This document shows, one piece after another, positions 36,151 through 48,304 of a DNA stretch of 64,000 nt (position 1 is the first letter of the stretch; each line of letters opens with the position of its first letter). The notes under the pieces were generated by a model. That model did no database searches, was not told where the DNA came from, and worked only from the letters and a program-made list of their open reading frames with translations. The position numbers and the translations under genes were made by a program. Origin of the DNA: Astropecten irregularis (taxonomy: Eukaryota > Echinodermata > Asteroidea > Paxillosida > Astropectinidae); contig OZ020250.1 of assembly GCA_963971285.1 (NCBI GenBank), forward strand, positions 10,090,499 to 10,154,498, given 5' to 3'.

Positions 36151-37779
36151 GTGACCATATGGAAGAAGCCGCTCACCAGTGCTCCACCACGACTCCAGAG
36201 ATTGCTTATCAAGGTGCAGGGGTACCAGTTCGACTTGGAGTACAAGCCAGGCAGCACTGTAGTGGTTGCCGATGCGTTGAGCAGACTTCCGAATCCCACC
36301 AACAATGCCGACGTACCCCTTGATGTCGCTGTCGATGTACACAGTGTTGAGCAACAGCTGACCACCCAGCAACTGGACCTGGTGCATTTTGGAGCAGCCA
36401 AGCAGGATTCACTCCAACGGGAAACAGCCAGGGATCCAATTCTCAAGGAAGTACAGAAATATGTCTTTGCTGGCTGGCCAGAATCAATCAAGGACCTTCC
36501 TCGAGACATCCGGCCATACTGGTCGTTCAGGGACGAGCTTGGTCTGTCATCTGGAGTTCTGTTTAAAGGCAGACAAGTCGTCATTCCCGACTCGATGAAG
36601 CAAGACATACTCCATCAGCTTCACGTCGGTCACCTTGGTATTGAAAAGACCCGACGACTGGCCCGTAGCTCTGTATACTGGCCACACATCAATGATGACA
36701 TCAGTGTACTCGTCAAGTCGTGTCAGAGTTGTGAGACTCATCTGAGCCGCCAACAGAAGGAACCTCTCCAACCTCACGACATACCACCTACTCCATGGAC
36801 GAAGTTGGGCACTGACCTCTTCGAACTGGGGAAGGATACTTACCTCCTCATCGTGGACTACTATTCGAAGTACCCAGTGATCCACAAATTGTCTGACACC
36901 TCCAGTGCGTCAGTTGCCCGACAGACTGCGGCAACACTCAGCTTGTTTGGCGTACCCAAGGAGATAGTGTCCGACAATGGTCCTCAGTTCGTTGGACAGC
37001 CATACGCAGCCATGTGTAAGGCTTGGGGGATTTCACACGTGACTTCCTCCCCCCGATACCCTCGCTCGAACGGGATGGCAGAGCGGACCGTCAGAACCCT
37101 CAAGTCGGTCATGAAGAAGTGCGGTGAAACAAACCAGGATGTTTGTAAGGCCCTGCTTCACCTGCGTGCTACACCGATTGATGCTCATTTGCCTTCCCCA
37201 GCTGAGATACTCTTTGGGCGGCCAGTCAACACTACCTTGCCTAACAACAACCTCAGAGGACCAGCCCAGAGACCCGCTGAAATCAATGACCGTCTGTCCA
37301 TCCACCAGGAAACCATGAAGTCGAACCACGACAAGCATGCTGGTGACGACTTACCTCCTTTGTATGTCGGACAGAAAATCCGTATCCTCGACCAGCCTAG
37401 CAAGTCATGGGTACCTGGTGAAGTTGTCAAGGTCTGCAAAGAACCTAGGTCTTACGAGGTCAGAACGCCAAATGGAACTACCGTCCGGCGAAATAGGTCG
37501 CATCTTCGCGAAATGCAAAGCAAACCGACACTGCTAAAGCAAGGCGCTTCTCCTGCCACAGCTGAACAGCCCAAACGCGTTCAGTTCCATTTGCCCCCAC
37601 GCGCTCTCTTTTCTGAGAGAGGTTGCGACCAACGAAACCTCAACAAATCTGATGGTGAGAAACAGAACCATCAACCAAAGAACCGGGTAAATGCAGCTGA
37701 AAGCTTCCTGCACAAACCCAAAACTACACGATCTGGTCGTGTTGTCAAAGTACCACCTCGATTCGATCAGAACGATTGA
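36151..37779 (+). pseudogene. gypsy integrase region
   Basis: Zinc-binding HHCC part: HVGHLGIEKTRRLARSSVYW and CQSCETH. Catalytic core: GTDLFELGKDTYLLIVDYYS, IVSDNGPQF and NGMAERTVRTLK. The C-terminus carries a short SH3-like stretch (YVGQKIRILD). This is the longest open frame of the element, about 540 codons. Confidence 0.92.
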
Positions 37780-38016
37780 GTTATTTCCAGTTTGTTTATT
37801 CAAGAGTTTACCCTTTTGCCAAGTTGTTGTTCGTTCCTCTTAAGTAAATAAGATAACAGAGACTTGTTGTTTTGCTTGTTGCAACACCAGCTAGTTTATT
37901 ATAGTGGACTACATGTTTAAATGGTCAATCTGTATTTGTTTGCCTCTGTATTTCAACATGTCTCGCAACTTCATCCATTTGAATTATTGGAAAATTATCT
38001 TTCAAAAAGGGGGGGA

Positions 38017-38167
38017 TGTAGAGATACCTATGTTTATTCATTGTGTGTACAGCGCATGCGCGCTGAGGACATAGCCCATGCTGGCTCTCTTCTATAATAA
38101 ATACATGCAGCCATCGGTCCACTATTCAAGCCGTCTCTGTGTCCATCTTCATTCCACCATCTCAACA
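38017..38167 (+). repeat. gypsy 3' LTR, about 150 bp
   Basis: The purine tract AAAAAGGGGGGGA precedes TGTAGAGATACC. The LTR appears to end at CTCAACA. It contains 'ctataataaatac', a likely TATA/polyadenylation region. A short LTR fits the Mag clade. No partner LTR occurs upstream. Confidence 0.65.
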
Positions 38168-38389
38168 AGATGTAGCTGATCACGAAAATGCGATTTACGG
38201 TACGGTCAGAATATTTGTAATTGCAAGGGGGTCGGGGATCTCGCAACGATTCAAATAACAATCATGACAATGCAAACATCGTGTTTCATGTCGGTGTTCA
38301 TTGTTGGAAAAATAGATCGTGCTAAGTTTTGCTTGGTCTGTCATGTCGGTAGAAATAGCGCAAAATAAAATTTGGCACCCTTAAAAATA

Positions 38390-38955
38390 GCGGAAATCAG
38401 CTAAAAGTCAGTTCTGGTCAATTGAATGAGCTGTAATTTTTAAGCACGCCCTGGCGCGGCGCGCTGGTACCGTTACGGTACTCATCAACAGCCATTACGC
38501 AACATACTTCCGGGTTCTTAATTTCTTATGTTTTATTTTAAATTGCGGGTGTCCGGCAATGTTATACTCGTTTTAGTTGATATTTTGTTTTACAAGTAAT
38601 CTTCTTATATTTCGAATAAACTGATTTGTATTAATTAAACCAAAATAAACATATAATTAATGGTTTTAAATAATTTTTTCAAGTGCAAGAAAACTTCATT
38701 TGCTAGCGCAAAACTGAAGCTGATTGAATGATTCAACTAGATATGAGCTCTGAAGTACATGTATAAAGTAGTTAGCAGTAACACTTGTTTGCCGAAAAGG
38801 CAAATAACGATGTCTTTTTATCAATTTTAAATTTTATTGAAAAAATAGCATAAAACATGCGGGCGAGTTGAAAAGCTGGCGGACTACCCAAAACTCTGGC
38901 TGGGTAGTCCGGCTGGCGACTGAAAAAAAAGGCGAGGGAGAGCCCTGGCATGGGC
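38390..38955. repeat. Dispersed repeats: inverse copy of 15786-15930 and second copy of repeat R
   Basis: 38400-38540 matches 15786-15930 in inverse orientation ('tggtcaattgaatgagctgtaa', 'acttccgggttctta'). 38690-38955 matches 14500-15015 without its TTAA insertion. Confidence 0.65.
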
Positions 38956-39167
38956 AGGTTTTTGGAGAGAAATAAAATAAAAATACAATTTGAACAAAAT
39001 GCTATTTGGATTTTGGAGTTGTCATTTTCATTGAGCTTTACATTAAGTTCACCAATGTCTGAAAAGCGCCGAAGTCACTGCATGCCGATCAAAGTAGATA
39101 GCTCTATGGGCATACCCTACATAGCTTAACCCCCACAATTTGTGTTTATGTTTATTTAAAAATCCGG

Positions 39168-39265
39168 TCTTGGTCTTGGACTATTGGTCTTGGTCTTGGT
39201 CTCGGACTGTTGGTCTCGGTCTTGGTCTCGGTCTCGGACTGCCTGGTCTTGACTACAACACTGGT
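39168..39265. repeat. GGTCTT/GGTCTC simple repeat
   Basis: About 100 bp of tandem GGTCTTGGTCTCGGACTGTT-like units. Confidence 0.85.
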
Positions 39266-39369
39266 GTATAGCACTGTACAGCGCACATGATACAAGCCCT
39301 CCATAGGGCTGTGAGTTTGAGTTTGAAAGGTGGAACAGCCAAAACGGCATTTCGCGTGACATAATTTGG

Positions 39370-39661
39370 TCGAGATGGCGCACTATTCAAAATTTGCCGA
39401 CTGACGGCAAACGGAGGGAATCTAGACACCACCTTCGGTAAGTTTTGGGTCATTTTTCTGAATATAATGATCTTTTGATATTCAAAGCACTTGGTTTTAT
39501 ATGACTCATTGATAAGTAGGTTAAGTACCAAACAGATCCATGAAGTCAGATTTTGTGTTTGGATTTTGGAAAGTGGAAAACTAAGACGTGGAAACGTATT
39601 TCAGGAGTTGGCCAAAATGTCATTCCCAAACATTTTGATCGGCCTTTCTCGTAACCCTAAG
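39370..39661 (+). other. Candidate 5' exons of a plus-strand host gene
   Basis: A CGAGATGGCGC word (YY1-like, typical of animal promoters) at about 39371 is followed by a possible donor CTTCG|GTAAGT at 39437. A second exon fits 39605-39661: acceptor TTTCAG, ATG at 39617, MSFPNILIGLSRNPK, and donor AAG|GTACGT. The frame ends in phase 0 at the donor. No downstream exon was found before the transposon-rich region. The protein is not recognised. Chance cannot be excluded. Confidence 0.3.
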
Positions 39662-40300
39662 GTACGTCCCAGTCCCCATGTTAGATCTAGGGTTACGATC
39701 ATCGCAACAAGTTACAAGGCCTACTACTAGTACTAGTAGTACTACTGCACTAGGCCCTAGGCCTACTAAAACTAACTTAGCTTAGTATAGGCCTACAGTA
39801 CTACAAAAAGTACTAGCCTACTAACGTTAGACTTATTATCAATCGAAATACATGTAAATAGCCCCGTCATGTTGTTTGTGATAATCAGCCACATTCAAGT
39901 ATTCATTCAGCTTACCACTGGCGCGGCACGATCAACAGAGAATTCATATATATCATCAGTGTCCAGTACTACTGCATCGCATCGTATGGTATGCATTCAG
40001 ATTCAGATACTACATGGCAGATCAATCCACTGTGCAATGTGCCAATCAATTAACCCTGTAACTCGATTGACAAATACCGGACTTCAATCTCTCCCTACTC
40101 TGTATCATATACTACTGCATTGTGGGTAGTTTTAATTTGAGACTCAGGTAACGTTACCATAGAGTAGACCTACGCAACATCAATAACTCGTACAAGTCAC
40201 GTCTAGTACTATAGTTGAGGGCGCTGTGCAACAACTTCATTGTCATTTTCAACTAATAGGCCAAGGCGCTAGGCCCATTATAAATGGAGATGAACGTTAA

Positions 40301-40619
40301 AGGTAGTATCATACTTTGGTTTTTGTGAAAGAAATACAGATTCATGAGCAAAAATATCAAGGAAGATACAGTAAAAGTAATCTGTGAAAATTTCAGTCCC
40401 ATACGATGCCAACTTTTTTAGAAAATCGTGAAAAGTCTTTTCTCTTTTATTTTTGATCTTTTAAAAGATCAAAAAGATTTTCGGTCGTTGTTTTATCAAT
40501 TTCTGGATAAATACACCGGTGAGGTAGGTTTCTACCAGCATCATCTTCATACCCTGAAAGTTTTATGTAAATCTGTGAACATTTCTGTTTTGGTCTCTTA
40601 CCAAAGTATGATACAACCT
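40301..40619 (-). mobile_element. TTAA-flanked MITE, family C, inverted copy
   Basis: The ends are AGGTAGTATCATACTTTGG and CCAAAGTATGATACAACCT, with TTAA at 40297-40300 and 40620-40623. The inner part is the reverse complement of 19340-19692 with some loss. Confidence 0.85.
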
Positions 40620-40623
40620 TTAA

Positions 40624-41180
40624 ATTGCAACCCTGATGTCTATAGATATGGCTAATAGATTTGTTAATTCACAACTTAGGCCTGTGCCCGCGCTATGTCC
40701 GGTTTAACTATTTTTATAATAACTTTAATTGATATTTTTCCCTCAGATGTAAATTACATTAATTTTGTTGCATTTTGAGTTTGAATGGAAGTCCTCGGAC
40801 TACAGTGTTTAAGTATACCTTTGTTTACCACCATTCCTCCTCGACCTCTTGTCCTTCCCCCTATCAATTGTTATTTGCTTATTTTGTTTCCCCAGTCTTA
40901 CTTGTATATTGTTTGTTGATTCCCGAATGAATAACGATAAGAAACGTAGTTTATTGCTAATGTTGAGCGACTTTGTAGAACTGTAGGCCTATTACAATTT
41001 AATAAATTTGAAAGAACAGATTTGTAAATGGCTATAATAGTCAGTTGTTTTTGCATTTAAACAATTAAGAGATACATTTAAATAAAAAGATCGATTAAAA
41101 GAATCCGATTTAAAATCAGATTAATGATTATTTTGTTTTACTGATTTAAATTATTTAAACAGAATCAGTACGTCCGATAG
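40624..41180. other. AT-rich spacer, nothing recognised
   Basis: No gene or repeat end was identified. Confidence 0.4.
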
Positions 41181-41194
41181 ATATCTGCTACAAC

Positions 41195-41445
41195 AAATAT
41201 TCACACCGTCATGTGCACGAAATATTTTCACGCAACCACGAAAAAAACATTCACACCCCATGTGCAAAAAAAATATGTTCACCTAGTTCTAATTATGTTG
41301 CGGCCGCCAGTTAATTATGTGGCGGCCAACAGATAACTGCCACACAAAAATAAACATTTACACCCCATGTGCAAGAGAAAAATGTTCACGCAATCACGAA
41401 AAAAAATATTCACACCCCATGTAAAAAAAAAATGTTTGGCACTAA
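41195..41445. repeat. Imperfect tandem repeat with 'cacaccccatgtgcaa' units
   Basis: 'ttcacgcaaycacgaaaaaaa' and 'attcacaccccatgtgcaa' recur about four times. A small foldback (TTATGTTGCGGCCGCC / TTATGTGGCGGCC) lies in the middle. Confidence 0.65.
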
Positions 41446-41449
41446 CTTT

Positions 41450-42400
41450 CCGTACTAAACCCAATAGGGGGAGCAGTCATTATGCAAATTGTTTCCTTTT
41501 GTCGGATCAACACTCCACTCCCAAGTGACTGATCGAACCAGGTGGGTGGACATCGAATCTGGAATAAATAAAAAGCGAGGGACCAGTTTTCAGATGTGCC
41601 TTTCATCCCTTACGATCGGATCACAAAGACGATTGTGCCCACTGCCGGCAGGTAATTGAGTCGACCCCTTGGGGCAGCGCATGGACAACAAAACCGGGGA
41701 TCCATCGCCGAGTGGAAGGTTGTCCTCAATGATGTAGACGGTAGCCAGGAGTTTTCTTTTGTACCGCCGGCAGTCTTGCCAGGGGTCGATTTCACGAAGC
41801 CCTACGATCGATCGTAGCTCGAGTTACGAAGTATAACCCATCGTATCCTACGTGAGGCTGCAATGCATCACAAGTCCTAAGATTGATAGCAAGTTTATAG
41901 ATGGGTTTGGTGAAATCGACCCAAGGTCAGTGTTGACTTCGTCGAGTGGCTTGGATCCGAGTCACCGGATCCTGAGGCCACCTTTCGTCCGACGCAACGA
42001 CCGTTGTCTCGCCGTAAAGGGAGGACCCGCAGAACCTACTTCTTCGGCTTGCAGTTTCAACCCCGCACTGAACCAGAGATTCGTCCGGGGCACCCCGCTA
42101 GAGGTTCTCAGAGAACTCTGAACATTATTTTCTCTTAATTCGCGTTTAAGTCGGCTGCTCGCTCCGCCCAGCAATTTTCCAGGTAAGTAATATTGATTGT
42201 AGAATGTATTGCGTTTTCTTTAGTAGTATATATAATGGGGGTTCTGGCACACCGCGCCCGAGCACCGGTCGTGCCCGGCCGGAGAGAAGGGGCGTATTTT
42301 TGTCCATACCTGTAGATGGCAAAAAAAGCCGCGAGGGGGTGAACAGCCCACTAGCTCTGGCTGTCTATGCAATATGGCGGCGGGCGATCAGCTGATGCGC
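41450..42400. other. Region left of the Polinton genes; possible transcribed exon
   Basis: 'gaataaataaaaagc' near 41560 resembles a TATA region and CCAG|GTAAGTAAT at about 42181 is a good plus-strand donor, so a transcript could start near 41590. CTGCCGGCAG near 41641 and CCGCCGGCAG near 41766 bracket a 130-bp stretch. No protein is recognised. It may be the terminal part of the Polinton or of another element. Confidence 0.3.
41783..41924. mobile_element. Short foldback element (GGGTCGATTTCACGAAG ends)
   Basis: The left end GGGTCGATTTCACGAAG pairs with the right end TTGGTGAAATCGACCC. Inner words CTACGATCGATCGTAG are also palindromic. Same style as 12817-12984. Confidence 0.75.
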
Positions 42401-42489
42401 TCGAGTATGAAAAAGATTGAAGCAACCACATTTTATTTCGATGTCGGTTTGGCAGCAGCGAGCTCTTTCATTATTGAAGCTCGGGCCTG

Positions 42490-43060
42490 GGCCATCAGCT
42501 CGTTCTTTGACGCTTCTCTTTTTTTTCTGGATATTGGCCTTCATTCGCAGCCATATTTTTCTGTCTCGTCGAGTACGAGCTTGAACTCCTCGGGGGAGAT
42601 GTGCCCATCGCTAAGCGCTTTGAAATTATATCCGTTCTGCTGTTGAGCTTAGATAGGGCGAGAACGTGAATCTCGTCGTGTTTCTTGGCTTTTACTAGAA
42701 GCCGCCGGGAGACGTATTTTCCGACAATACCGGCCAGACCACAAACGAGTGCAGCCGCCTCGAGTGCAACGACAACGGGTGCGGCTATAATCGTGGAGAG
42801 CAGACCCACATCTGCCGCACCCATTCCCAGACTAGATGCGACCAATACTGTGTCAACACCATCAACGACGTTGAAATAGCTCTGCGGTATTTTTTGTATA
42901 GCTTGGCTCTTTTTAATTCATCTCTCTCGCGTTCTAGGCGTCGCTCGAGGTTGCGGATTTCAGTAAGACGAAAGCTGGACCCCTCGTCTTGCTCGGATAG
43001 CGTAGGATATATCGACTCCGGCGGCGCTGTTGGCAGCTTAGGCATTTTCTCGAATCTCAA
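42490..43060 (-). pseudogene. Polinton membrane-associated virion-type protein
   Basis: The frames here have a charged helix (RNLERRLERERDELKRAKLY), then a hydrophobic stretch with LSTIIAAPVVVALEAAALVC, then KKHDEIHVLALSKLNS. The last block recurs in proteins next to Polinton capsid genes in many animals. Function unknown. Fossil, not a single frame. Confidence 0.6.
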
Positions 43061-43061
43061 G

Positions 43062-43684
43062 AACTGCGATGGTGGGTCTCTGGTGGTTCCTCAATACCAT
43101 ACCTTCTTCATCAAACACACGTATATTTAATTGGTGTATATATCCCAACTTCTATATACATGGGGTTTGGAGGGGTTATGTCTATAATACCACCAGCTGC
43201 GACTGGGACTATCGCAAGCAGGGTCGAGTTAGCACTATCAATATGGTTAAAGTTGGTTGAGAGTTGGTCGAGATAAATAAAAAACCACTTGTAGGGAAGA
43301 ATGTGTACCGGCCTGTCTCCAGCAAATATTTCCCATCAATCCAGCCTTTTTCGTCAATACCAAGAATCCTGCGTAAATCTTTAGTGAGTTTTATCTCGAT
43401 ATCATCTAGGATAGTTAAAGCAATAATACCAGTTGGCTTGTTTAGTTCGAGAGTTAAACTAGGAACCGCTTCCAAGAATTTTGATAGATCTTCAAAGGTA
43501 TATAACCCATGTGGAACCTCAATCTTATCATCGACAGTAGGTCTTGCCCTAGAGCGAAGTATAACTTCAGCTGATGAACCCACGTTTTCATAGCCAATAT
43601 AATGGAGTTCTCGGAGAGCGACATGGAGCTTACCGTCTGTATTGTCTACTAATTGAGAGTTGTAGCTTTTTCATTTTGAAGTTG
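43062..43684 (-). pseudogene. Polinton minor capsid-like protein, copy 1
   Basis: HVALRELHYIGY-like start, then PHGLYTFEDLSKFLEAVPSL and LRRILGIDEKGWI. It is paralogous to 50831-51537. This copy ends at the BEL insertion site, and its lower half (about 43062-43260) matches 50831-51070 at DNA level. The single jelly-roll (penton-type) minor capsid assignment rests on gene context and is an inference. Confidence 0.6.
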
Positions 43685-43786
43685 TGTACTGGTTTCAGCT
43701 GTAAGCGTAGCCTTTTTAATTGAGACGGTAGCCTACGTGTTACCATCTCAATTAAAAAGGCTACGCTTACAGCTGAAACCAGTACA
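43685..43786. repeat. Rearranged 5' end block of the BEL element
   Basis: The block starts TGTACTGGTTTCAGCTGTAA, the reverse complement of the 3' LTR end, continues for about 73 bases in that inverse sense, and then runs through about 42 bases of the LTR end in forward sense to GAAACCAGTACA. It thus forms a large palindrome in place of a 5' LTR. Confidence 0.85.
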
Positions 43787-43850
43787 GTAAATTGACTTTG
43801 ATCATCGAACACTACTACTACGGGAATTCACATCTTGCATAAGATCCATC

Positions 43851-46800
43851 ATGGCTGAAGGGACTCCTACTTCAACCCAAGAAGGTGACACTACTGAACA
43901 ACGGCCAAGACAGCCAACTCTCAAGGCCTTGATGTACAACATTGAACAATCCAAGAAAGCTCTCCACCAAAGTTGGAAGCGGGTCTCCAAGAACATAGAA
44001 ATACTGAGAGCTTCCCCCGACAACACCAAAACACTGCGGGGCAACATAGATGACGCACAGGCTGCACTACGCCCCTACCGCGACGAATGGTCCCAACTTG
44101 AACAGTTGTACGACAAGGACAAAACCGGTGAGACGAATCAGGACAGAATCAAAACCAAAGTTTCTGTTCTCGAGAACATGGATGAGGCCAACCGCATCAT
44201 CGCCCAATCCTCTGAACAGCTGTACCAGCTCACAATGGAGATAAAATCTAACAGTACACATAATACAACGTCATCCCACCGAAGCTTGAAAGCACAAGCC
44301 ATTGCTGCAGCAGCAGCCGCTGCACAGAATGTCGAGTTCGAAGAGGCTATCGCCAAAAGAACTGCAGATCAGAAAATCAAACAAGCGAAACGAGAGAGCG
44401 AAGAGAGGATGGAGCTAGCAACCGCTGAAGCCGAGCTTCAGATACTGACTGCCAAGCAGCTGGCCGCTGTTGAGAAGTCCCGAGTTGAGGCGATCCTCCG
44501 AGCTGAAGAGGAAGACGGGGCATACTTAACGTCGCCTCACCAGTCATCGAACGACCATGCACTGCAGTTTCGTAACCAGCAGCCGACCCCATCGCCAACA
44601 AGTAAGCTTCAACCAGCTGCACCTGTTTTCCACCCATCCTTTCCAGCTCAACATTGGAGCTCACCACACCCCCCAGACGAATACATGTCAGCCACTCCCC
44701 CATACCAGAAAGCCAGCAGCCCAATCCCGATGAGTGCGCCGCAAGAGGACTCACTTCTGGCAGTGACACGTGAGATCACGAATACCCTCGCTCACCAAAG
44801 ACAACCGACTCAAGAACCCGATGTAAACGATGGCGACCCCATAATGTTCCAACCTTGGCGGTCATCGTTCGAGACAATGGTAAACCAGGCTCCTACTCCA
44901 GCTACGCAGAAGCTCGCCTTCCTGTCCAAATACACCAAAGGAGAAGTCAGAAAGCTTGTCGACCGTTTTCGCCATAGATATGTCTCCTTCCCAGAAAGGG
45001 CCTATGATGAAGCGTGGCGAGAACTTCAAGAGCGCTTCGGCAACAAGACAAAAATAACATCCGAAGTTCTCCGCAAACTGATGGATTTCCCTCGATTCAA
45101 GGCAGGCGAAAACAAAAGATTACGAGAGCTCGCTGACCTGTGCGCAGATGTAGCATCGCAGATGGAAGACCTACCCGACCTCGCTGTCTTAAACTACTCC
45201 CACAATCTGCACCCTCTTCTGGAGAAACTTCCCCATCACATACATAACACATGGAAGAAGCGAGCATCCCAGTACAAGACAGGCTTCGGCAGATATCCCC
45301 CCTTTGCCATGCTTGCAGAGTTTCATGACGAGAAGGCGAAGCTGCATAACGACGTGGAGCTCTACCCATCCAATCAGACCCTGCCCACCGTCACCGAGAA
45401 ATCTGCGAACAATCGTAACCCTACTCTTCGCGTCATGGCGACTTCGTCCCCACCGACCAGAGGACCTGACCCAAAGCTGTACTGTCTGTATCACGACAAC
45501 AAGGTTCATCACATCGCAGACTGCATTTCTTTCAGCAGAAAGCACATTCGCGAGAGAAGAGACTTTTGCAAAGAGAAAGGTCTGTGTTTCAAGTGCGGAA
45601 ACAGACACCTTATGAAAGATTGCCCCACTGCAGTACAGTGCAAGAGGTGTAAGGAAACAGACCACGCCTCCTTCATGCACACGACACGCAGACAGGATAG
45701 CCGAGAAACAGCCTCTGTAAAGCCTGAAGACAAACCAGCCAAACCGGCTCCGCCCCCAACACCAGATGCGAACACGAAATGCACCAGATTTCTGAGCTGC
45801 CCCATGGCCAGATCATGCTCCAAGATAGTCTTGTGCAAAATGTATCACCAAGAACGTCCAGAAAGATCAATCCACGGGTATGTTATACTCGACGACCAAT
45901 CCAACGCCTGCTTGGCTAGCCCTGATGTCTTCGACTCCCTTAGCCTCACAGGCCCGACGTACCCTTACGAACTTTCCACATGCAAGGGAAACGGAGTCAT
46001 CACAGAAGGCAGACGAGCAACTGGTCTGATAGTAGAATCCCTGGATGGCAAGAAGGAAAGACTACCGACCGTCGTCGAGAACAGCCACATCCCTGGGGAC
46101 AAAAATGAAATACCACGACCAGAGATCTGCTCGCAATTCTCGCATCTGAAGTCACTGGCAGACAAAATACCAGAATTGAGGGAAGACGCCGAAATCATCC
46201 TCCTCATAGGACGCAACTGCCCTGAACCCCTGAAGGTAAGGGAATCCCGCAACGGCCCCAGAGGTACACCGTGGGCACAACGAACTGATCTCGGCTGGAC
46301 AGTATCCGGTCAAGTTTGCACAGCCGTCAACAATGGAAGGCCCCATATCTCCGTCAGCCATGCCAATCTCCAACAACTATCAGCTAACACAGAGTTCTGC
46401 GAAAACCACATCTATGTGAAGTATTTCCCATCTGCACCACACTATTCTGATGTATCGAATAACCTTTACAAGGAAACAGCCGAAGACGCCACAAAGGCAC
46501 TCTCAGTAGAAGACCAGCGCTTCATCGATATCATGAACGAAGGTGCTCACACTAACTCTAAAGGTAATCTGGAGTTTCCGCTGCCCCTCAAGTCAGAGCA
46601 GATAACACTTCCGAACAACCGTTCCCAAGCTCAGAACAGACTCACCAATCTGATGAGAACCCTACGGAATAAACCAGAAACCATGAAGAAGTACATCGAA
46701 TTTTCGATAAAGTCCTCACCAGGAACCATGCTAGCCCGATACCGAAGAATGAGCTTGATCTCCCGCACGGCAGAGTATGGTATCTTCCCCACTTTGCGGT

Positions 46801-46900
46801 TCAACACCCAAGAAAACCTGACGTCCGCGTGGTTTTCGATGCAAGTGCCGAATTTGCCGGAACTTCGCTCAACAAGGTGCTGCTTCAGGGCCCCGAACAC
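43851..46900 (+). pseudogene. BEL gag, protease and start of pol
   Basis: The N-terminal gag is helical and Gln/Ala-rich. The middle has the Pao-type gag text WRSSFETMV and FLSKYTKGEVRKLVDRF. Zinc knuckles CFKCGNRHLMKDCP and CKRCKETDHASFMH lie near 45590-45680. A protease-like YVILDDQSNACLASPDVF follows at about 45880. The frame is long, about 1017 codons. Confidence 0.9.
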
Positions 46901-48300
46901 ATGAACAGCCTCCTCGGAATCCTGCTCAGGTTTCGGCTACACAATGTCGCTGTTATGGGAGATGTGGAACAAATGTTTCACAACTTTCATGTCGATCCTA
47001 AACACCGAGACTTTCTCCGCTTCCTGTGGTTCGAGAGCAACGACCCAGAAAAGCCTATCACCGAGTATCGAATGAACGTACACCTGTTCGGTAACGTCTC
47101 ATCCCCTGCAGTAGCTACCTTCGGTCTTCGGATGATCGCTGATGAGTCCTCCCCAAGCCAGGGGGAAGATGTCCAGAAATTCATCCACCGTGATTTTTAT
47201 GTCGATGACGGGCTGACTTCTGTACCAGATAGCGATACAGCACTGAGCCTCATCCAACGCACCAGACAGGCACTATCAACAAAGAACTTACGTTTCCACA
47301 AGATAGCCTCTAATGACAGAGGAGTGATGAATGCCGTACCAAAAGAAGCCAGAGCAAAGGATCTCCAAAACCTTGACCTTGACAACGAGGAGTTGCCCAC
47401 CCAAAGATCCCTCGGAGTGTGCTGGTCCCTAGAAGCAGACAACTTCACCTTCAAAGTGGACCTACACGACCGACCGTTGTCACGGCGGGGAGTCTTATCT
47501 ATTGCCAGCTCAGTTTTCGACCCCCTGTGCTTCATAGCTCCCATCACAATTGAAGGCATACTCCGTGAGATCAATGCAGCCATCAAAGAAGAGAACGACA
47601 CTTCACGAGACACATGGGACAGGCCCATTCCTGAAGAATGCCTACCGAAGTGGCTGAGCTGGCGTAACTCTCTACATCACCTGGATAACATCCAGATACA
47701 ACGGTGTTATCAACCACCAGACTTTGGACCAGTCAAGAGGAGAGAACTCCACGTCTTTTCTGACGCCAGCCAACGCGCCATCGGTGCTTTTGCCTACCTA
47801 CGTGTTGTCAACGAAAACGACAAACCCCATGTCTCCTTCCTGATGGCTAAAGCGAAAGTCACCCCATCCCACGCCGTGTCCATACCACGACTGGAACTCT
47901 GTGCAGCAGTGCTTGGTACAGTACTACACAGACAGCAAAGTTGTACTTGGGTACATCGCTAACGAGTCGAAACGATTCCATGTGTATGTCGCGAACAGAG
48001 TTCACAGCATATACAAGACGTCCCAACCCAGCCAGTGGCACCATGTGTCGACAGATGAAAACAAGCTGATATTGCCTCGAGATCCGTCCCTGCCAACCGC
48101 CTCAGCAGCACCCGTTGGTTCCAAGGACCCGAATTCCTCTGGCAGAAGGATCCATCAGAAGGAAGTGATAGAAATCTTCCCCGATAAGACGCCCCAGCTC
48201 AACAAAGATGACCCTGAAATCAGAAAGCAAGCCAATGTCTTTGCCACAAGTATCACCCATGACCAACCTGATGAGTCCATCACCGCCAACGGACAAGGCC
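46829..48300 (+). pseudogene. BEL reverse transcriptase and RNase H region
   Basis: MGDVEQMFHNFHV, FLRFLWFE and the catalytic FYVDDGLTS are typical of Pao-family enzymes. RNase H: LHVFSDASQRAIGAFAYLR and IPRLELCAAVLG. Fossil region with breaks. Confidence 0.9.
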
Positions 48301-48304
48301 TGAC

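Larger units (their letters stand above)
34260..38167 (+). mobile_element. Ty3/gypsy (Mag-like) LTR retrotransposon fossil
   Basis: The order is a short gag remnant, protease, reverse transcriptase, RNase H and integrase, then a purine tract and a short 3' LTR. This order is that of Ty3/gypsy, and the protein text is close to Mag-clade elements common in marine invertebrates. No 5' LTR is recognisable. The element is broken, with about three breaks in its coding region plus a reduced gag. Long frames survive, so it is probably not very old. Confidence 0.9.

Noticed and set aside
41195-41445. Possible CRISPR-like direct repeats
   Set aside because: Units are imperfect, unevenly spaced and AT-rich, in a clearly animal genome; treated as a simple tandem repeat.
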